The notes under the pieces: model-generated | Databases searched by the model: none | Seen by the model: only the letters and a program-made list of their open reading frames with translations | What the model was told of the DNA's origin: nothing | In this document: piece after piece, positions 24,901 to 32,985 of the stretch | Layout: every line of letters begins with the position of its first letter | How positions within the stretch are numbered: position 1 is the first letter of the stretch | Source of the DNA: an uncultured Victivallis sp. | GTDB taxonomy: Bacteria; Verrucomicrobiota; Lentisphaeria; Victivallales; Victivallaceae | Direction of reading: 5' to 3' | DNA length: 45,513 nucleotides | Assembly: GCF_944391105.1 (NCBI RefSeq) | Contig: NZ_CALXSK010000031.1 | Coordinates: forward strand, 1 to 45,513 | Translations under genes and position numbers: made by a program

Positions 24901-27102
24901 TTATTTCGTGATGTAATCGGGTTTATCTGTCCGGAACGGACACGCCGGGAACCCGTCTTTGTTATAGAAGTTCAAGTTGCCCGCATAGCTGACCCAGCCG
25001 TAGCGGACGGCGGCAGGTTCCTTGACCGACGGAGAGCTGACTACGACCTTGTCACCATCGATGACGGCGTCGGCCCAGACAAATTTCCCGTCCTTCCCGG
25101 CGATGGCGAAGCAGTTCAGCTTCCCCTCCCTGCTGCCGGAGGCGACGAGGCCGCCGCCGACGTTGTCGAACGAGAGAATCGCCTTGTCCCCCTCAATCTT
25201 CATCGAACGGAAACTGGGACCGGCCGAGATGATGTTCTTTCCGTAATGAATTCGTTCAGCCTCCTTCGCGAGCCGGTAGCCGACAACCTGCTTGTTGGCC
25301 GGGTGGATGTCGGAGTGGTCGCCCGCGTCGATGCAGACGGCCATGCCGGTGTAGGGTTCGCTCAGAGTTGCGGTCTGCGCTTCACGGAATGCGGCCCAGG
25401 CCGGGTTGCCTGGCGCACGGTCGACCCAGTAATCATCCGGAAGCCGTTTATCCGGCGAATGCTTTTCAAATCCGGAGAGCTGCACGAAGAGAAACGGCAG
25501 TTTCGGATTGTGCCAGTTCGTCCGGAGATCGGAGATCAGCAACTTCTGAAGATTGATGTAATCCGCCGGATCTCCGGCGTTGCTTTCCCCCTGGTACCAG
25601 AGCACGCCGCAGATCGGATAGACGGTCCACGGAGCGAGCATGGAGTTGTAGAGTGTCGCCGGAAAACTCGGATGACGTTCATCCGAGGTCATGTATCCCT
25701 GCGGATCAGGACGGAGCCCGATGCGTTTCAGGTCGGCGGCGAATTCGAGTTTGAAGCGCCAGTCTCCGGCGATGGAAATCTTCTGATTCCCGTTTTGCAG
25801 GAACATTTCGTCGGTGTTGCCCATGAGGCCGCCGGTCCCATACTGATCGCTCACGCGGATGGCGATGACGTTGCGGCCGGCTTTTACGAGATTGCCGGGG
25901 ATCTGATAGTTCCGGTCGACCGACCAGTAATTGTCGACGTCGGTTCCCGTCGCTCCGACTTTGACGCCGTTGAAGTATGTCTCGTCGCAGTCGTCGATCG
26001 CGCCGAGGGAGAGTTTGAGCGGTTTCCCCGCCCAGTTTGCGGGCAGATCGATTGTTTTGCGAAACCAGGCAACTCCGTCTACATCTCCCGGGAAGAACGC
26101 CTCCTGGCATGAGACCGTTTCCCAGTCGGAATCGTTGAAATCAGAATTTTTCCAGGAGGCTGCCGCCGCGGTCTCCCTGCTGTACGTTTCATAGAACCGC
26201 TTCTGCCAGTCGAGGAACTTCTTCTTCGCCTCGGCGACGGCGGCTTCGTATTTTTCCTGAAGCTCCTTCGAGTTCCGGCTGATCCGGTCGATCTGATACA
26301 TCTCCTTCGTTCGTCCGGCACGTGCATACGCGTCGTAACTGATCCACGGCTGGATCGCGGTTCCGCCCCAGCTTGCGCTGATGAGGCCGATCGGAACGTC
26401 GAGGTCTTTCTGAAGCTGGCGTCCGAAATAGAACGCAACGGCGCTGAACGGCGCGACGGTTTCCGGAGTGCAGAGTTTCCAGCCCGGTCCCACGACTTCG
26501 CTCTGAACGATGCCGGGAGAGACATATTTTTTCGACGTGGCGTTGTAAAGGCGGATCTTCGGATAGTTGGCCTGCGCGGCCTCTTCCTTGCCGTTTCTGG
26601 AGGACCAGAAGCGACCCTTGCTGTAAACGGGCATCTCCATGTTGGACTGGCCGGTCGCGAGCCACACGTCTCCGATCAGAACGTCCTTGAACACGATCGG
26701 TTCGCTGCCGGGAGCGCCGGTGACGCTGACCATATAGGGGCCGCCCGCCTCCATCGCGGGAAGAACCGCTTCCCAGAGACCGTTTTCACCGGCTGTCGCG
26801 AGCACGCTGTTCGAGCCGACACCGACAAGAACCACTTTGCCGGGATCGGCGGTTCCGCAGATCCGGATCGGGCAGTTGCGCTGAAGCACCATGTGATCTC
26901 CGTATACCTTGCGGACCGAAAATTTCTGCGCCATCGGGATGGACTGGAAAGAGTTCTGCGTTTCCGCCCTGGCCGGAATCACGACCTCCGGTTCCGGAAC
27001 GACCGGAACTTCTTCCGTCCCGCAATCATATGTTCGGGTTGTGCAGCCGGCAAGAAGGATCGCCGCGGCGAACGCCATCGTCAGAGGAACTTTTCTCCCC
27101 AT
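24901..27102 (-). CDS. Sialate O-acetylesterase lipoprotein (SASA/SGNH family)
   Basis: The 733-residue product begins MGRKVPLTMAFAAAILLAGC, a lipoprotein signal with lipobox Cys20. The frame extends 68 codons further upstream, but ATG 27102 has AAGGAG at proper spacing and gives the signal peptide. The SGNH nucleophile is in GDVWLATGQSNMEMPV (Ser153), and a second conserved block is CGVLWYQGESNAGDPADYIN. An inserted jelly-roll region (WFRKTIDLPANWAGKPLKLS onward, about residues 350-440) is usual in the long bacterial members. It likely removes O-acetyl groups from sialic acids or other glycans at the cell surface. A strong promoter is at 27149-27177. Confidence 0.9.
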   Translation of the reverse strand: MGRKVPLTMAFAAAILLAGCTTRTYDCGTEEVPVVPEPEVVIPARAETQNSFQSIPMAQKFSVRKVYGDHMVLQRNCPIRICGTADPGKVVLVGVGSNSVLATAGENGLWEAVLPAMEAGGPYMVSVTGAPGSEPIVFKDVLIGDVWLATGQSNMEMPVYSKGRFWSSRNGKEEAAQANYPKIRLYNATSKKYVSPGIVQSEVVGPGWKLCTPETVAPFSAVAFYFGRQLQKDLDVPIGLISASWGGTAIQPWISYDAYARAGRTKEMYQIDRISRNSKELQEKYEAAVAEAKKKFLDWQKRFYETYSRETAAAASWKNSDFNDSDWETVSCQEAFFPGDVDGVAWFRKTIDLPANWAGKPLKLSLGAIDDCDETYFNGVKVGATGTDVDNYWSVDRNYQIPGNLVKAGRNVIAIRVSDQYGTGGLMGNTDEMFLQNGNQKISIAGDWRFKLEFAADLKRIGLRPDPQGYMTSDERHPSFPATLYNSMLAPWTVYPICGVLWYQGESNAGDPADYINLQKLLISDLRTNWHNPKLPFLFVQLSGFEKHSPDKRLPDDYWVDRAPGNPAWAAFREAQTATLSEPYTGMAVCIDAGDHSDIHPANKQVVGYRLAKEAERIHYGKNIISAGPSFRSMKIEGDKAILSFDNVGGGLVASGSREGKLNCFAIAGKDGKFVWADAVIDGDKVVVSSPSVKEPAAVRYGWVSYAGNLNFYNKDGFPACPFRTDKPDYITK

Positions 27103-27148
27103 CTTCCCACTCCTTGTTTGTTGAATTGGAATCGACCGATTTTCCCAT

Positions 27149-27177
27149 ATTATAATACCCGATTGGTTTTTTTTCAA
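27149..27177 (-). promoter_or_regulatory. Promoter of the sialate O-acetylesterase gene
   Basis: On the minus strand TTGAAA (27172-27177) and TATAAT (27149-27154) are exactly 17 bases apart. An inverted repeat AATCG-GT-CGATT follows within the 5' UTR (about 27130-27141) and could bind a regulator. Confidence 0.8.
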
Positions 27178-27327
27178 TCGTTCATGAGAAAATTCGGGCC
27201 GGATTTTGATTTTACATCGTTTTTTCGGCGTATCCGGCTTGCATTTTCGAGCAAACCAAGTTAAGTTATATCTCATTGAATACCGAAATTGTTCGGTGAA
27301 ATTCACAACCAGTTAAGGAGTCTTTTT

Positions 27328-28308
27328 ATGGCGGTCAGCTACAAAGATCTCGGCCTGGTGAACACGAAGGAAATGTTCGCCAAGGCGATGAAGGGCCACT
27401 ACGCGATTCCGGCGTACAACTTCAACAACATGGAACAGCTCCAGGCGATCATCCAGGCCTGTGTCGAAACCGAGTCCCCGGTGATTCTGCAGGTTTCCAA
27501 GGGCGCCCGCGAGTACGCGAACCAGACGCTGCTGCGCTACCTCGCGCAGGGCGCGGTCGAATATGCCAAGGAGATTTCCGGCGGCAAGGGCATTCCGATC
27601 TGCCTGCACCTCGATCACGGTCCGGACTTCGAGACCTGCAAGAGCTGCATCGACATGGGATTCTCCTCGGTCATGATCGACGGATCCCATCTGCCGTATG
27701 AACAGAACATCATCGAGACCCGCAAGGTCGTCGAATACGCGCACAAGTTCGACGTCACCGTCGAGGGTGAGCTCGGCGTTCTGGCCGGCATCGAGGATGA
27801 TGTCAAGGCAGAAAAGCACACCTACACCCGTCCGGAAGAGGTCGAAGACTTCGTCAAGCGCACCGGCGTCGACTCCCTCGCGATCGCGATCGGCACCAGC
27901 CACGGCGCCTACAAGTTCAAGCCGGGCGACGATCCGAAGATCCGTCTCGACATCCTCGCCGAGATTGAAAAGCGCATTCCGGGATTCCCGATCGTGCTTC
28001 ACGGCTCCTCGAGCGTTCCGCAGGATCTGGTCAAGATCATCAACGAGAACGGCGGAAAACTCAAGGATGCGATCGGCATCGGCGAAGATCAGCTCCGCGC
28101 CGCTGCGAAATCCGCGGTCTGCAAGATCAACATCGACTCCGACGGCCGTCTCGCGATGACCGCCGCGATCCGCAAGGTCTTCAACGAGAAGCCGGAGGAA
28201 TTCGATCCGCGCAAGTATCTCGGCCCGGCCCGTACCGCGCTGAAAGAGCTCTACAAGCGCAAGAACATCGAAGTGCTCGGTTCTGCCGGCCACGCTTACG
28301 ACAAATAA
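27328..28308 (+). CDS. fba: Fructose/tagatose-bisphosphate aldolase, class II
   Basis: This zinc aldolase splits fructose-1,6-bisphosphate, or related ketose bisphosphates, into two triose phosphates. The 326-residue protein has HYAIPAYNFNNMEQLQAI, the zinc-binding ICLHLDHGPDFETCKSCIDM, GFSSVMIDGSHLPYEQNI, VEGELGVLAGIEDDV, AIGTSHGAYKFKPGDDPK and IVLHGSSSVPQDLV. ATG 27328 follows AAGGAG; an earlier in-frame ATG lacks a ribosome site. The near-consensus codon usage suggests high expression. A terminator follows. Its position next to a PfkB kinase and a polyol-phosphate dehydrogenase-like gene is compatible with either glycolysis or a dedicated ketose pathway. Confidence 0.93.
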   Translation: MAVSYKDLGLVNTKEMFAKAMKGHYAIPAYNFNNMEQLQAIIQACVETESPVILQVSKGAREYANQTLLRYLAQGAVEYAKEISGGKGIPICLHLDHGPDFETCKSCIDMGFSSVMIDGSHLPYEQNIIETRKVVEYAHKFDVTVEGELGVLAGIEDDVKAEKHTYTRPEEVEDFVKRTGVDSLAIAIGTSHGAYKFKPGDDPKIRLDILAEIEKRIPGFPIVLHGSSSVPQDLVKIINENGGKLKDAIGIGEDQLRAAAKSAVCKINIDSDGRLAMTAAIRKVFNEKPEEFDPRKYLGPARTALKELYKRKNIEVLGSAGHAYDK

Positions 28309-28338
28309 GCGCTTGATCGCTTGACGATCAGAAAAATT

Positions 28339-28376
28339 CGGTCTTCCTCATGCGGGGAGGACCGTTTTTCTTTTTT
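28339..28376 (+). terminator. Bidirectional intrinsic terminator between fba and the PfkB gene
   Basis: CGGTCTTCCTC (28339-28349) pairs with GGGGAGGACCG (28354-28364) over 11 positions, including G-U pairs, around a four-base loop. T-rich sequence follows (28365-28376). On the other strand the stem is followed by AATTTTTC, so it can also end the convergent minus-strand transcript. Confidence 0.85.
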
Positions 28377-28388
28377 CTGTTTTGTATT

Positions 28389-29327
28389 TCAGAAAGGTTC
28401 GACGAAGAGACGTGAAGCGATTGCGTCGCGTGTTTCCGGTTCGAAGTTCCCGGCTCGCGGAATCAGACAGTTGGCATTGGCCGCTGCAAGTGCGAGTCGG
28501 AACGCTTCTTTCACCGGGGTTCCGCAGAGCAGTTCCGAGAACAGAACCGCGGAACAGGTGTCGCCAGCTCCGAGCGGGGAGAGAATCGACAGCGGCGGCT
28601 GTTTGCAGCGATACGTCTCGTTTTCGACGGCGAGCCATGCGGCTTCCGGTCCGCCGGTGATGACGAAAACCGCTTCCGGCCAGCGTCTGCGCGCGACTGT
28701 CAGCGCCGTTTCCGCAACCTCTTCTCCGGTCAGCTTCTGAAGTTCTCGACGATTGATTTTCAAAACGAACCTTTCCGCTAGATCGAGCGCCGGAGCGATT
28801 CCGGAAACCGTATCGAAGAGGATGGGAACTCCCTGTTCCTTCGCAAGTTGCGTGATGCGGCAATAGAGTTCCGGATCCGTCCCGTCCGGCAGGCTCCCGA
28901 CGATGGCGGCGCCTGCGGCGGCGGGAAGATGTTCCGCGAAAAGAGCGGCCATCGCCGAGGCTTCTTCCGGGGTCACGGGGGAGGAGGGTTCGATCAGTTC
29001 GGTCATTTCTCCTGTCGCCTGATCCAGACAGGTCAGGCAGCAACGGGTTTCCGCTGTGGTGAGAATCCGGTGAAAAAGGATTCCCCCGGTTCGGAGTTCC
29101 GCCTCATGGCGCTCGCCGTTCCCGCCGCCACTGAATTGGAAGAGCCGGGTCCGGCAGCGTCCGTGGCAGGCCGCTGCTCGGCAGAAGTTGACGCCTTTTC
29201 CGGCGGCATAGGCGTCCCGCGCGGTCGCACGATTGACTTCGCCCAGCGTGAGCCGGGGGAATGTGAGGGTCTTCTGCCAGGCCGGATTCGCGCCGAATAC
29301 GAGGATTTCTGGGGAGGGGCGATTCAT
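28389..29327 (-). CDS. PfkB-family sugar-phosphate kinase (1-phosphofructokinase/tagatose-6-P kinase type)
   Basis: The 312-residue ribokinase-fold protein starts with VFGANPAWQKTLTFPRLTLG, close to the VTLNPAxDxT opening of the LacC/FruK branch. It has GKGVNFCRAAA, IVGSLPDGTDPELYCRI, LKINRRELQKLTGEEV and the PfkB signature around SPLGAGDTCSAVLFSELL with the catalytic Asp. The likely reaction is phosphorylation of a ketose phosphate to a bisphosphate that an aldolase can cleave. The ATG at 29327 overlaps the stop of the upstream fusion gene (ATGA) and has GGGGGAAA ahead of it, so the pair is coupled. The class II aldolase gene lies immediately beyond the shared terminator. Confidence 0.85.
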   Translation of the reverse strand: MNRPSPEILVFGANPAWQKTLTFPRLTLGEVNRATARDAYAAGKGVNFCRAAACHGRCRTRLFQFSGGGNGERHEAELRTGGILFHRILTTAETRCCLTCLDQATGEMTELIEPSSPVTPEEASAMAALFAEHLPAAAGAAIVGSLPDGTDPELYCRITQLAKEQGVPILFDTVSGIAPALDLAERFVLKINRRELQKLTGEEVAETALTVARRRWPEAVFVITGGPEAAWLAVENETYRCKQPPLSILSPLGAGDTCSAVLFSELLCGTPVKEAFRLALAAANANCLIPRAGNFEPETRDAIASRLFVEPF

Positions 29328-31717
29328 GCTTTCCCCCACTTCCGGATCAATGCTTTTTCGGTCGCGAGCGTGTAGCAGCCGTTTTCATCGAGGGTGGCGG
29401 CGAGTTCCGGATCCAGTTTGCCGAGATCGGAAATCGCGGTTAAGGGAAGGTCGGGACAGTGTGGCAGAATCGCGGTTTTTCCGGGGAAACTTCCTGCCGC
29501 TACGGCTTCCAAACCTTTTTTCAGTGCGTTCATGCCGCCGATGGCGGCGAGGGCGCGCTCCGGGTGGAGTATCCCCGTCGCGGCGAGACGCAGGGTTTCG
29601 GCCATATCGTCGAAACTGCTGCCGCTGGAACCGGTGTAGCGGACTGCCCGGCGGGTGATCGCCCCGAGATCGAGAGCTGCGCTCTCCCCCGCAGGGATTC
29701 CGGCAAAAACATTGACCAGCGCTCCATCGCGGAGGAACCGAGCCGCTTCCTCCACAAGTGCCGCGCTCGGAACGAGAATGACCGCATCGTCGAATCCTTC
29801 CGGCGCAAAGTGGCGGAGCTCCTCAGAAAACCGTTCCCGGTCGACGGCGCCGGGATTCAGGAATTTCAATTCGATTCCTTTTGCCGCGGCCCGCTGGGAG
29901 AGTTGCCGTTTCAGGTGTTCCAGCCGCTGCGTATCGAGGTCCGTGACGAGGATTCGGGAAGGGCTGTCCGGGGCGGAAATGGCCAGTTCCACGTGCATCT
30001 GTCCCATCGCTCCCGCGCCACCGACGAACCAGGCGTTGCCGCCGGGACGCAGTCCGGTTCGCCGTTCCCTGCGGTAAAGAGCGGAGATATCCCCGCCGGT
30101 CGCCCCCTGATAATAACGGTTCTGATAGTGCAGGGCGCCGACGTCGATCCGACTGGGAACGTCAGGTGTTTTCCCCAGAAAACTGACGATGCCATGCTGC
30201 CCGGCGAGCTCCGCGAGCGCCTCGGCCTGTCCGCGATCGGTCACATTCCAGCAGACGATATCGTCGAACCGTTCCCCGGCGGGAAGGTCGGTCAACCGCA
30301 CAACCGGCCGACCGAGTTCCTCTTCCAGATTTCGGACGGCTGTCTCCGAAAGTTGAAATGCGGCGATTTCGCCGGGAGCGAAGGTGCGGAAAAGTTCCCC
30401 CGCCCGGAGACTCCCGCTTTCTCCCTTTCCCGATCCGATGAGCGTACGGCCGCCCGGCATTGGGGTGTCCCGATGCCGGATGCCATACGATCCGCGCACA
30501 CAGCTCCAGGGTTCGATGAGGGCGGTGGCCACACAGGAGAGCCTCTCCGGAAAATCGAGCAGATAACTGCGTCCTTCGCCTCTCCAGACCCGCGCATCAA
30601 TGAGACCGTACTGCGCGTATGCTCCATCCATCGCATAACCGTAGGCGCAGCTGCGGGAGTTGACGTAGATGTCGCACTGAATCAGAAATCGTTGCCCGGG
30701 GGCATAATGCAGCGGAACGGCATCGCCGGTTTTGACGATGGTCATCACCGCTTCATGGCCCGGCGTGAGCGGGCTGGCGGCCAGGTCTCTTCCATAGAGC
30801 TTCGGATGATCGCCGCCCGCCCGGATGATCTTGATGTCGGAAAAGCAGAGCCCGACCGCGTCGATGCGGACAAGCATCTCCTCCGGTCCCGGCTCCGGGA
30901 GAAGCAGTTCCTCGCAGATCAGTTGCTCCATCCCTTTCCCATGGAGTCGCCAGGCTGCGAATGTCCGCGGCAGCGGAGCCGGACGCAGTTCAAGATCCTG
31001 CAGCAGCGGCATCAGCACATCGGCGGCGTTGGTGGTCACGGTGTCGACTTCCAGATTCCGGATGGCTTCGAGTTCTTCCCGGGAGTCCACAGGACAGACG
31101 TCCACTTCGATTCCGCGCGCATGAAAGAAGTCGATCTTTTCCCGGGTGATTCCGTCGCGCCAGAGGCAGAGCCGGAAAAGCCACTCGTAGGCATCCGGTT
31201 CGGACCTCGCGAACGTTTCGATCGGGAATCCCTGCACCCGCAGCCGGGGTTCGCGCTCATGCAGCAGTTTCAGCAGATTCGCGTAAAACGAAAGGACGAC
31301 GACCCGGTGAAGCAGTTCGCGTTTCGTAATCTCCTCAAGCACGGCCAATGCACAGGCCGGATCGTCCTCCTTGAGTTCAATCAGCAGTTCGACGGTGCCG
31401 CTCATTCCACAGGCAAGATCGATCACTTCTTCCAGGGATGGAATCTGCGTGCCTGCAAATTTGCTCTCTTTCCACGAGCCGAAATCCAGAATCCGCAGTT
31501 CCTCGAACGTCCGGTCGCGAACCGGACCGGTGCCGTTGCTGCATCGTTCGAGTGTGTCATCATGCGTCACGACCAGCCGCCCGTCGCGGGTCGGGTGCAC
31601 ATCGAACTCGATGGCATCCACTCCCGCTTCGATGGCGGCACGGAACGAAGGCAACGTGTTTTCCGGATAACGGGAAGGCATCCCGCGGTGACCTACCACT
31701 TTGAAGAATCTCGGCAT
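29324..31717 (-). CDS. Fusion: glycerophosphodiester phosphodiesterase + sorbose-1-phosphate reductase-like dehydrogenase
   Basis: This 797-residue protein joins two enzymes. Residues 1-~240 are a GDPD barrel: VVGHRGMPSRYPENTLPSF with His10 and Glu19, IEFDVHPTRDGRLVVTHDDT with Glu37, Asp39 and His52. Residues ~255-797 resemble medium-chain dehydrogenases of the L-sorbose-1-phosphate reductase type: GLCFSDIKIIRAGG (Cys291), LTPGHEAV (His321, Glu322), a Rossmann fold from VGGAGAMGQMHVELA (~565), and the family-typical end GGMNALKKGLEAVAAGSFPG and KTAILPHCPDLPLTAISDLG. About 135 residues between these parts (~424-560) look like an extra, degenerate nucleotide-binding unit (GSGKGESG). No signal peptide is seen. 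I infer a role in freeing and oxidising a polyol phosphate. Confidence 0.8.
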   Translation of the reverse strand: MPRFFKVVGHRGMPSRYPENTLPSFRAAIEAGVDAIEFDVHPTRDGRLVVTHDDTLERCSNGTGPVRDRTFEELRILDFGSWKESKFAGTQIPSLEEVIDLACGMSGTVELLIELKEDDPACALAVLEEITKRELLHRVVVLSFYANLLKLLHEREPRLRVQGFPIETFARSEPDAYEWLFRLCLWRDGITREKIDFFHARGIEVDVCPVDSREELEAIRNLEVDTVTTNAADVLMPLLQDLELRPAPLPRTFAAWRLHGKGMEQLICEELLLPEPGPEEMLVRIDAVGLCFSDIKIIRAGGDHPKLYGRDLAASPLTPGHEAVMTIVKTGDAVPLHYAPGQRFLIQCDIYVNSRSCAYGYAMDGAYAQYGLIDARVWRGEGRSYLLDFPERLSCVATALIEPWSCVRGSYGIRHRDTPMPGGRTLIGSGKGESGSLRAGELFRTFAPGEIAAFQLSETAVRNLEEELGRPVVRLTDLPAGERFDDIVCWNVTDRGQAEALAELAGQHGIVSFLGKTPDVPSRIDVGALHYQNRYYQGATGGDISALYRRERRTGLRPGGNAWFVGGAGAMGQMHVELAISAPDSPSRILVTDLDTQRLEHLKRQLSQRAAAKGIELKFLNPGAVDRERFSEELRHFAPEGFDDAVILVPSAALVEEAARFLRDGALVNVFAGIPAGESAALDLGAITRRAVRYTGSSGSSFDDMAETLRLAATGILHPERALAAIGGMNALKKGLEAVAAGSFPGKTAILPHCPDLPLTAISDLGKLDPELAATLDENGCYTLATEKALIRKWGKA

Positions 31718-31766
31718 CGTTTTCCCTTTCGGTTGAAGGATGGATTGTTTCGACCTTTTGCCATTT

Positions 31767-31794
31767 AGTGTAATCGTATTGGCGCGGAAAACAA
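31767..31794 (-). promoter_or_regulatory. Promoter of the fusion-gene/kinase operon
   Basis: On the minus strand TTGTTT (31789-31794) and TACACT (31767-31772) are 16 bases apart, about 50 bases before the ATG at 31717. The ribosome site GAAAGGGA follows in the UTR. Confidence 0.5.
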
Positions 31795-31828
31795 TCGGAA
31801 TTGGCCGGAATCCGTCAGAAAACTTTCA

Positions 31829-31851
31829 AACATTCAAAAAAAATGAATGTT
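31829..31851. promoter_or_regulatory. Inverted-repeat operator between divergent DeoR regulator and catabolic genes
   Basis: AACATTCA (31829-31836) and TGAATGTT (31844-31851) form a perfect 8-base inverted repeat around seven A residues. Extra CATTC half-copies lie just outside (for example at 31856-31860). It sits between the two divergent promoters, 15 bases upstream of the deoR -35, and is the best candidate for the DeoR-type regulator's binding site. Confidence 0.55.
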
Positions 31852-31865
31852 CGATCATTCTTCCG

Positions 31866-31895
31866 CTTGCAAAATGTCTTTTTTTTGAGTACAGT
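31866..31895 (+). promoter_or_regulatory. Promoter of the DeoR-type regulator gene
   Basis: TTGCAA (31866-31871) and TACAGT (31890-31895) are 18 bases apart. Only six bases lie between the -10 and the ATG at 31902, so the mRNA would begin at or beside the start codon and no Shine-Dalgarno sequence is seen. Confidence 0.5.
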
Positions 31896-31901
31896 ATTTC
31901 C

Positions 31902-32681
31902 ATGAAACGAGAACGGATTCAACAATTGATCCGGCTGCTGCGCCGGGGGGAGATTCTGACCAGCGCCGGAGCCGCCGATCGATTCGGGGTCAGTGAAGTG
32001 ACGATCCGCCGGGATTTTGAATTTCTGACGGCGAACGGCGAAGCGTGCCGGTTTCATGGAGGAATCCGGGCCGCTGACTTCCGTGGAGACCCGGCTCTCC
32101 CGATCGGTCTCCGTCGGGAGTGGCGGCGTGAAGTCAAGCGCAGGCTTGCCGGGGCGGCCGCGGCGGAGCTGCCGTTGCAGGGATGCATATTTGTCGACGG
32201 AGGAACCACTACCGCACAACTCGGTCATTTTCTCGCCCGTCCTGACTTGCGGGTCATCACGAATTCCCTGGCTCTGCTGCGGAGTTGTGCGGAGGCTGGG
32301 GAGCCGATGCCGCTGCTGCAGCTTACCGGTGGCGTTTACAACCGGAAGTCGGAGATTCTGGTCGGCCCGGAAGCGGTTCGTACGGTGGAGCATTTTCATG
32401 CTGATGCCGCAGTCATTTCCGGGACCGCGCTCGACGGGGATTTTCTCTATGACAACCGCGAAGATGCGGCGGAACTCCAGCGGAAAATGATGGAGAACTC
32501 CGAGCAACTGATTGTGATCGCCGATTCGGGAAAACTGGGCGGCAAGGCGTTGTGCCGGAGCCTGGAGGCAGACCGAATTTCGCTTCTCATTACCGACTTC
32601 GATCCGGAAAAACACCCCGTGGTCGCGGCGTTGAGAAAACGCGGGGTTCGAGTGCTCGTTCTCTCCATGCCGACGAACTGA
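31902..32681 (+). CDS. DeoR-family transcriptional regulator of sugar-phosphate metabolism
   Basis: The 259-residue protein opens MKRERIQQLIRLLRRGEILT, followed by the winged helix-turn-helix AADRFGVSEVTIRRDFEFLT with the DeoR signature VSxxTIRRDxxxL. The C-terminal DeoRC sugar-phosphate sensor domain is clear: IFVDGGTTTAQLGHFLA, ITNSLALLRSCAEAG, LTGGVYNRKSEILVGPEA, and near the end VIADSGKLGGKALCRSLE. It probably represses the divergent fusion/kinase operon until a phosphorylated sugar binds. The start at 31902 is dictated by the HTH; a longer frame begins within the operator region and is rejected. Confidence 0.92.
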   Translation: MKRERIQQLIRLLRRGEILTSAGAADRFGVSEVTIRRDFEFLTANGEACRFHGGIRAADFRGDPALPIGLRREWRREVKRRLAGAAAAELPLQGCIFVDGGTTTAQLGHFLARPDLRVITNSLALLRSCAEAGEPMPLLQLTGGVYNRKSEILVGPEAVRTVEHFHADAAVISGTALDGDFLYDNREDAAELQRKMMENSEQLIVIADSGKLGGKALCRSLEADRISLLITDFDPEKHPVVAALRKRGVRVLVLSMPTN

Positions 32682-32769
32682 AAAAAAACATCCTGATTTC
32701 CTTTCCTGTAAAAGTACCTTGTTTTTCGATGTCAGGTCGTGAATCATGGAAAAAATATCAGATTTTGCT

Positions 32770-32798
32770 TTGACAAAACCGGCCGGGAGGGATATATT
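32770..32798 (+). promoter_or_regulatory. Consensus promoter of the Lon-like/kinase gene cluster leader
   Basis: TTGACA (32770-32775) and TATATT (32793-32798) are exactly 17 bases apart. Transcription would start near 32805, about 360 bases before the first large gene, so the transcript has a long leader. Confidence 0.8.
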
Positions 32799-32804
32799 CC
32801 TGAG

Positions 32805-32882
32805 ATGCCGGATTTTCCGGTTGTGCTGATGAAAATGATCGACTTGTACGATAAAATCTGCAACCTTTGTCAGCTTTTCTGA
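32805..32882 (+). CDS. Possible leaderless mini-ORF (25 aa) in the cluster leader
   Basis: An ATG lies exactly where the strong promoter would start transcription, seven bases after the -10 hexamer. The frame is 25 codons long, hydrophobic with charged ends (PVVLMKMIDLYDKICNLCQL), and ends in TGA. No Shine-Dalgarno site is present. It may be a leader peptide, or chance; no homologue is known to me. Confidence 0.25.
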   Translation: MPDFPVVLMKMIDLYDKICNLCQLF

Positions 32883-32915
32883 ATCTGAAAATCGTTCGTG
32901 CCGGAGGAGGATTGC

Positions 32916-32951
32916 ATGGAATTTTGCGGTGAATTTTGGTTTTCCGTGTAA
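32916..32951 (+). CDS. Possible 11-aa leader peptide with a strong ribosome site
   Basis: GGAGGAGG (32903-32910) precedes an ATG at ideal spacing, and the frame reads MEFCGEFWFSV before TAA. Four of the eleven residues are aromatic (three Phe, one Trp). It is followed 34 bases later by a large hairpin. Such an arrangement is what a translated leader that controls RNA folding would look like, but no terminator or masked ribosome site has been identified. Confidence 0.3.
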   Translation: MEFCGEFWFSV

Positions 32952-32985
32952 GATCGGCCTGTCGACAAGTCAGTAAGAGTCCATA

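Noticed and set aside
27239..27271. TTGCAT...TTATAT as an aldolase promoter
   Set aside because: The hexamers are 21 bases apart, and better-spaced -10 choices match the consensus poorly; a promoter must exist here but I cannot place it.
29459..31768. 769-codon plus-strand frame opposite the GDPD-dehydrogenase fusion
   Set aside because: The minus strand encodes two intact enzyme families with catalytic residues; the plus frame shows only composition-driven openness.
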